From Chloroflexi bacterium RBG_16_56_11 (GTDB taxonomy: Bacteria > Chloroflexota > Dehalococcoidia > Dehalococcoidales > RBG-16-60-22), in NCBI GenBank assembly GCA_001796865.1, contig MGNQ01000046.1, positions 48,773 through 56,676 of the forward strand: a stretch of 7,904 nucleotides of DNA, read 5' to 3'. The position numbers and the translations under genes were made by a program. Position 1 is the stretch's first letter; each line of letters opens with the position of its first letter. A model generated the notes under the pieces. It searched no databases, was not told the DNA's origin, and saw nothing but the letters and a program-made list of their open reading frames with translations. This document shows positions 5,562 through 7,904 of this stretch, piece by piece.

Positions 5562-6346
5562 AAAACCTGAGGAAATATGGTAAAAGCCCGTATACCGTCG
5601 CTATCATCCACGGCGGGCCCGGCGCCCCCGGTGCCGTAGCCCCGGTCGCCCGGGAGCTTTCTAAACTCACCGGCGTCCTTGAGCCGTTACAAACGCGCGA
5701 CTCCCTGGAAGGACAGGTAGTAGAGTTGGCCGATGTATTGAAAGAGCACGCCGACCTCCCGGTTATCTTAATCGGCCATTCCTGGGGTGCTTTTCTGGGC
5801 TTTATCGTCGCTGCCCGGTACCCTGCCATGGTGCGAAAACTCATCCTGGTAGGTAGCGGCCCCTTCGAGCAGAAATACGCTGATAACATCGATGGCGACA
5901 GGCTGACCCGACTTTCTGAAAAGGAAAGAATCGAAGCCATTAATCTGATAGACGCTATCGACGGCGCGTCCGCCGGCGAAAAGGACAGGTCGATGGGGCG
6001 ACTCGGTGAGCTTTTCGCCAAAGCGGACACATTTGACGCGCTGCCGCCGGAAAAAGAGCCGGACCCTCTGCCGGTCAGCGAAGAAATCAACCGTAAGGTC
6101 TGGGCGGGCGGCAAGCGACTGAGGGTCAGCGGAGAGCTCTTAAGGATGGGGGAAAAAATCAAGTGTCCTGTAGTCGCTATCCACGGCGACTACGACCCCC
6201 ATCTGGCTGAAGGCGTCAGGTCGCCGCTTTCCCGCGTCTTGAAGGACTTTAAATTTATCCTGCTGGGAAAATGCGGCCACGAGCCCTGGCTCGAGAGGTT
6301 CGCCCGCGACCGGTTTTATGAGATACTTAGAGATGAAATACAATAA
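5558..6346 (+). CDS. Alpha/beta-fold hydrolase
   Basis: A 262-residue cytosolic alpha/beta hydrolase. The oxyanion-hole motif is HGGPG (18-22) and the nucleophile elbow is GHSWG (73-77, Ser75). The likely acid is Asp211 or Asp213 in HGDYDPH, and the base is His241 in CGHEPW, so the triad is complete. The HGGPG plus GHSWG pair is shared with proline iminopeptidase-like and haloalkane-dehalogenase-like members, but the cap (about 105-190, charged and helical) does not let me name a substrate. The start codon overlaps the ispE stop in ATGA; no good ribosome binding site lies at normal spacing (GGAGG is about 20 bases upstream), so translation probably depends on coupling to ispE. A link to isoprenoid metabolism is suggested only by position. 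Confidence 0.9.
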   Translation: MKNLRKYGKSPYTVAIIHGGPGAPGAVAPVARELSKLTGVLEPLQTRDSLEGQVVELADVLKEHADLPVILIGHSWGAFLGFIVAARYPAMVRKLILVGSGPFEQKYADNIDGDRLTRLSEKERIEAINLIDAIDGASAGEKDRSMGRLGELFAKADTFDALPPEKEPDPLPVSEEINRKVWAGGKRLRVSGELLRMGEKIKCPVVAIHGDYDPHLAEGVRSPLSRVLKDFKFILLGKCGHEPWLERFARDRFYEILRDEIQ

Positions 6347-6396
6347 CATCTGGTATCAGGAGTCCGGGATTTAGAAATTTAAAGGGGGATTATCCA

Positions 6397-6903
6397 ATGC
6401 CTTACGAGACAGATGGGAATTTACAGCATGCCTTCGGCGGGGAAAGCATGGCCAACCGCCGGTATACATTCTTTGCGGAAAAGGCCGATAAAGAAGGTTA
6501 TCCGGGGGTCGCCCGACTTTTCCGGGCGGTCGCTGAGGCCGAGACGGTGCATGCCCGCAACCACATGCTGGTGATGGACGCCATCGGGAACACGCGGGAG
6601 AACCTCCTCGCCGCCAGTATCGGTGAGCACCAGGAGTTCACCCGGATGTACCCGCCGTTCATCGAGAAGGCGCAGGAAGAAAGAAACGCGCGGGCGGAAA
6701 AGACATTCGATTATGCTAATTCCGTGGAAAAAGTCCACCACGCCCTATACGAGGCGGCCCTGCAAGCCGTCAAGGAAGGCAAGAACCCCGAGGAGAAGAC
6801 CTACTTCGTCTGCCAGGTCTGCGGCAATACCGTGACCGGGGCAGCCCCGGACAAGTGCCCGATATGCGGGGCGGGAGCGAATGCGTTTAAGAAAGTAGAG
6901 TAA
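6397..6903 (+). CDS. rbr: Rubrerythrin
   Basis: The 168-residue protein has the two parts of a classic rubrerythrin. The four-helix ferritin-like diiron domain has ligands visible as Glu16 (GESMANRRY), Glu49-x-x-His52 (AEAETVHARNH), Glu77/Glu80 (GEHQEF) and Glu111-x-x-His114 (VEKVHHALYEAA). The C-terminal rubredoxin-like iron site is CQVCG (Cys139, Cys142) with CPICG (Cys154, Cys157). Rubrerythrins reduce hydrogen peroxide in the cytosol of anaerobes and microaerophiles, which supports an anaerobic host. A strong AGGGGGAT ends 6 bases before ATG 6397, and a 50-base gap separates it from the hydrolase gene. It may therefore have its own regulation, although I see no convincing promoter or PerR-type box. 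Confidence 0.96.
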   Translation: MPYETDGNLQHAFGGESMANRRYTFFAEKADKEGYPGVARLFRAVAEAETVHARNHMLVMDAIGNTRENLLAASIGEHQEFTRMYPPFIEKAQEERNARAEKTFDYANSVEKVHHALYEAALQAVKEGKNPEEKTYFVCQVCGNTVTGAAPDKCPICGAGANAFKKVE

Positions 6904-6904
6904 C

Positions 6905-6915
6905 TGTCATTGCGA
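6905..6915 (+). repeat. Partial copy (half-site) of the dispersed GTCATTGCGA repeat
   Basis: TGTCATTGCGA occurs here, directly after the rubrerythrin stop, and again at 6933-6943 where the fuller repeat begins. The 28-base offset and absence of the GGCAATC arm suggest a truncated or decayed repeat copy. Confidence 0.6.
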
Positions 6916-6933
6916 CCGTCCCGGCTACCAGTT

Positions 6934-6968
6934 GTCATTGCGAGGAACGTAGTGACGTGGCAATCTCC
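6934..6968 (+). repeat. REP-like palindromic repeat, left copy
   Basis: The element reads GTCATTGCGAGG ... ACGTGGCAATCTCC. Outer arms ATTGC (6937-6941) and GCAAT (6960-6964) pair, and inner ACGT/ACGT flank a 4-base loop. From memory, GTCATTGCGAGG...GCAATC repeats are scattered between genes in many bacterial genomes. It ends 4 bases before the GIY-YIG start codon and has an inverted counterpart after that gene. Confidence 0.8.
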
Positions 6969-6972
6969 AGTT

Positions 6973-7260
6973 ATGGAAAAGCAATATTACGTCTACATAA
7001 TGACTAATAACACGAATACGGTTACGTACACAGGCGTTACGAATGACCTGAATAGAAGAATTTATGAACATAAAAATAAATTAGGCGAGGGATTTACTCA
7101 TAAGTATAACGTAACAAAACTTGTTTACCATGAGGTGAGTCAAAATATTGAGAGCGCCATTTTGAGGGAAAAACAGATAAAAAGCTGCTCAAGAAAGAAC
7201 AAGGTGGCTATTGTTAACACGGTGAACCCAGACTGGCGCGATTTGTATGAAAGTCTGTAG
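6973..7260 (+). CDS. Small GIY-YIG nuclease-domain protein
   Basis: A 95-residue stand-alone GIY-YIG domain. The first motif is YYVYIM (5-10) and the second TYTGVT (18-23, here YTG in place of YIG). They are followed by NDLNRRIYEHK (24-34, catalytic-type Arg29 and His33), ILREKQIK (63-70, metal-binding Glu66) and a VNPDW motif (84-88). This is the short UPF0213/YhbQ-like type, predicted to nick or bind DNA in the cytosol. ATG 6973 is chosen because upstream codons from 6910 would only translate the palindromic repeat. No Shine-Dalgarno is visible; the repeat hairpin lies immediately 5'. The gene is AT-richer than its neighbours and bracketed by inverted repeat copies, suggesting transfer as a unit. 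Function is unproven; repair or repeat mobilisation are both possible. Confidence 0.9.
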   Translation: MEKQYYVYIMTNNTNTVTYTGVTNDLNRRIYEHKNKLGEGFTHKYNVTKLVYHEVSQNIESAILREKQIKSCSRKNKVAIVNTVNPDWRDLYESL

Positions 7261-7272
7261 AAAGCTGAAGTA

Positions 7273-7314
7273 GGGATTGCCACGACCCCGGTGAAATTGG
7301 GGTCTCGCAATGAC
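7273..7314 (-). repeat. REP-like palindromic repeat, right copy (inverted)
   Basis: The minus strand reads GTCATTGCGAG ... CGTGGCAATCCC, so this is the left element in inverse orientation. It folds well: ATTGC (7276-7280) with GCAAT (7307-7311), a small internal loop, and GACCCC (7284-7289) with GGGGTC (7299-7304) around a 9-base loop. No T-run follows, so it is not a standard terminator, though it may protect the 3' end of the nuclease mRNA. Confidence 0.82.
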
Positions 7315-7356
7315 GGGTTACTAATGAACAACAAGTAAAAACAAAAGGGGGAAATT

Positions 7357-7641
7357 ATGAGGAAAAAGAGTGAAAAATTGCCGAGGGCTTTTGAGCGTTA
7401 CTCTCAGCAAGAAGTCGATTTAATATTGTCACTAGTACCCACTTACGCAAACGTTAGAAATTTAGCAAAATCTTTAGGACGTTCAAAAGATGCGCTCGAA
7501 GTAGTATATCATTTTGCATATAGTGGAAAATGGCTAAAGAGAGACTTAGGTGAGATGGAAAAACATCAAGACAACATTATTACGAAAATAGCAAAATCCA
7601 AGAAAAAGCTCGGGATTTTTATTGGACACGAACCTAAGTAA
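7357..7641 (+). CDS. Small basic HTH/SANT-like protein of unknown function
   Basis: I do not recognise a named family. The 94-residue protein is lysine-rich (basic N-terminus and tail) with a helical core at about 15-60. FERYSQQEVDLILSLV, VRNLAKSLGRSKDALE and VVYHFAY resemble the three helices of a SANT/Myb-type or homeodomain-like DNA-binding unit, with LAKSLGRS as the turn into the recognition helix. There is no signal peptide or membrane segment. The ribosome binding site AGGGGGAA lies about 4 bases before the ATG, which supports real expression. Composition is AT-rich, like the GIY-YIG gene beside it and unlike the GC-rich flanks, so the two may have arrived together. The last 8 bases overlap the convergent CCA-enzyme-type gene. 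A DNA-binding role is an inference from the helix pattern only. Confidence 0.72.
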   Translation: MRKKSEKLPRAFERYSQQEVDLILSLVPTYANVRNLAKSLGRSKDALEVVYHFAYSGKWLKRDLGEMEKHQDNIITKIAKSKKKLGIFIGHEPK

Positions 7642-7904
7642 CTTTCCCCACCCACCCCCTCACCATCTCCTCCTCCTCTTTTTTGCTGTCCACTTTACCG
7701 TCCAGGCGCGCGTCCCGCAGTCGCTTTAAATAGTCCTTTATCTTCGGGCCCGGCGGCACCCCCAGCTTTTTCAGGTCGCTGCCGGTGAGGGCGGGATTGA
7801 CGTGTCGCAGCACGTTCAAATAAAGCTCGATGTGTTCGGCGGCGGTGTTTGAGCCTGCCGCCAGAGAGGCGGCCATCAAGGCCGTCAGGCTATGACCGTG
7901 CAGC
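7634..7904 (-). CDS. cca: CCA-adding enzyme / poly(A) polymerase family protein, C-terminal part only
   Basis: On the minus strand the frame is open from the right window edge (reading L-H-G-H-S-L-T-A-L-M-A-A-S) to the stop at 7634, about 89 residues. The 5' part with the nucleotidyltransferase head lies outside. The segment LTGSDLKKLGVPPGPKIKDY followed by LKRLRDARLDGKV and an acidic KKEEEEMVRGW tail is the C-terminal signature of bacterial class II tRNA nucleotidyltransferases, which add or repair the CCA end of tRNAs. The catalytic motifs cannot be checked here. Near-start TTG/ATG codons at 7879/7876 are internal, not the real start. Its terminal codons overlap the convergent small HTH-like gene by 8 bases. 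Confidence 0.8.
   Translation of the reverse strand, partial: LHGHSLTALMAASLAAGSNTAAEHIELYLNVLRHVNPALTGSDLKKLGVPPGPKIKDYLKRLRDARLDGKVDSKKEEEEMVRGWVGKVT

Noticed and set aside
6910..6972. N-terminal extension of the GIY-YIG protein from GTG/ATG-like codons at 6910
   Set aside because: The added residues only translate the palindromic repeat and lack family similarity; ATG 6973 places the YVY motif at the normal N-terminal position.
6904..7320. CRISPR array or insertion sequence
   Set aside because: Only two full repeat copies and one half are present, in inverse orientation with a gene between them. There are no regular spacers, no transposase and no target-site duplication that I could identify.

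Overview
The window reads as a chromosomal housekeeping stretch from a GC-rich, probably anaerobic bacterium. My best guess is a Chloroflexota lineage near Dehalococcoidia. That is inferred from the mix of features (rubrerythrin, a long Alu-type bacterial SRP RNA, ThiL/KsgA/IspE wording, apparent leaderless promoters) and no single marker proves it. Two clearly AT-richer patches (about 2780-3540 and 6970-7640) interrupt the GC-rich background and look acquired.

Left part, minus strand: thiL (thiamine-monophosphate kinase), a PaaI-type hot-dog thioesterase and a HAD-family phosphatase cut by the left edge form a tight co-directional run. Diverging from thiL on the plus strand is a YfcE-like metallophosphoesterase. 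The 61-bp gap between the two start codons holds two back-to-back extended -10 boxes so close to the ATGs that both mRNAs are probably leaderless.

Middle: an AT-rich, minus-strand two-gene cassette encodes a small XRE/Cro-type repressor and a four-helix membrane protein of DUF2178 type. It has a near-consensus promoter flanked by two nearly identical 20-bp sites, which strongly suggests autoregulation. Back to back with it is a large bacterial SRP RNA gene (3550-3820) with a 10-bp terminal helix, an Alu-domain 5' part and the conserved S-domain loop, whose tetraloop is GAGA. Ten bases after the SRP RNA begins a plus-strand run: ksgA (16S rRNA dimethyladenosine transferase), ispE (CDP-ME kinase of the MEP isoprenoid pathway) and an alpha/beta hydrolase coupled by an ATGA overlap. 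This clusters protein targeting, ribosome maturation and isoprenoid synthesis.

Right part: a rubrerythrin with its own strong ribosome binding site is followed by a second AT-rich patch. This contains a small GIY-YIG nuclease bracketed by inverted copies of a dispersed palindromic repeat (GTCATTGCGAG ... GGCAATC), then a small, basic, SANT/HTH-like protein of unknown role. The latter converges on and overlaps the 3' end of a CCA-adding-enzyme-type gene that runs off the right edge on the minus strand.

The strongest candidates for something new are the repeat-bracketed GIY-YIG gene as a possible small mobile unit, and the self-regulated XRE/membrane-protein cassette sitting head to head with the SRP RNA promoter.
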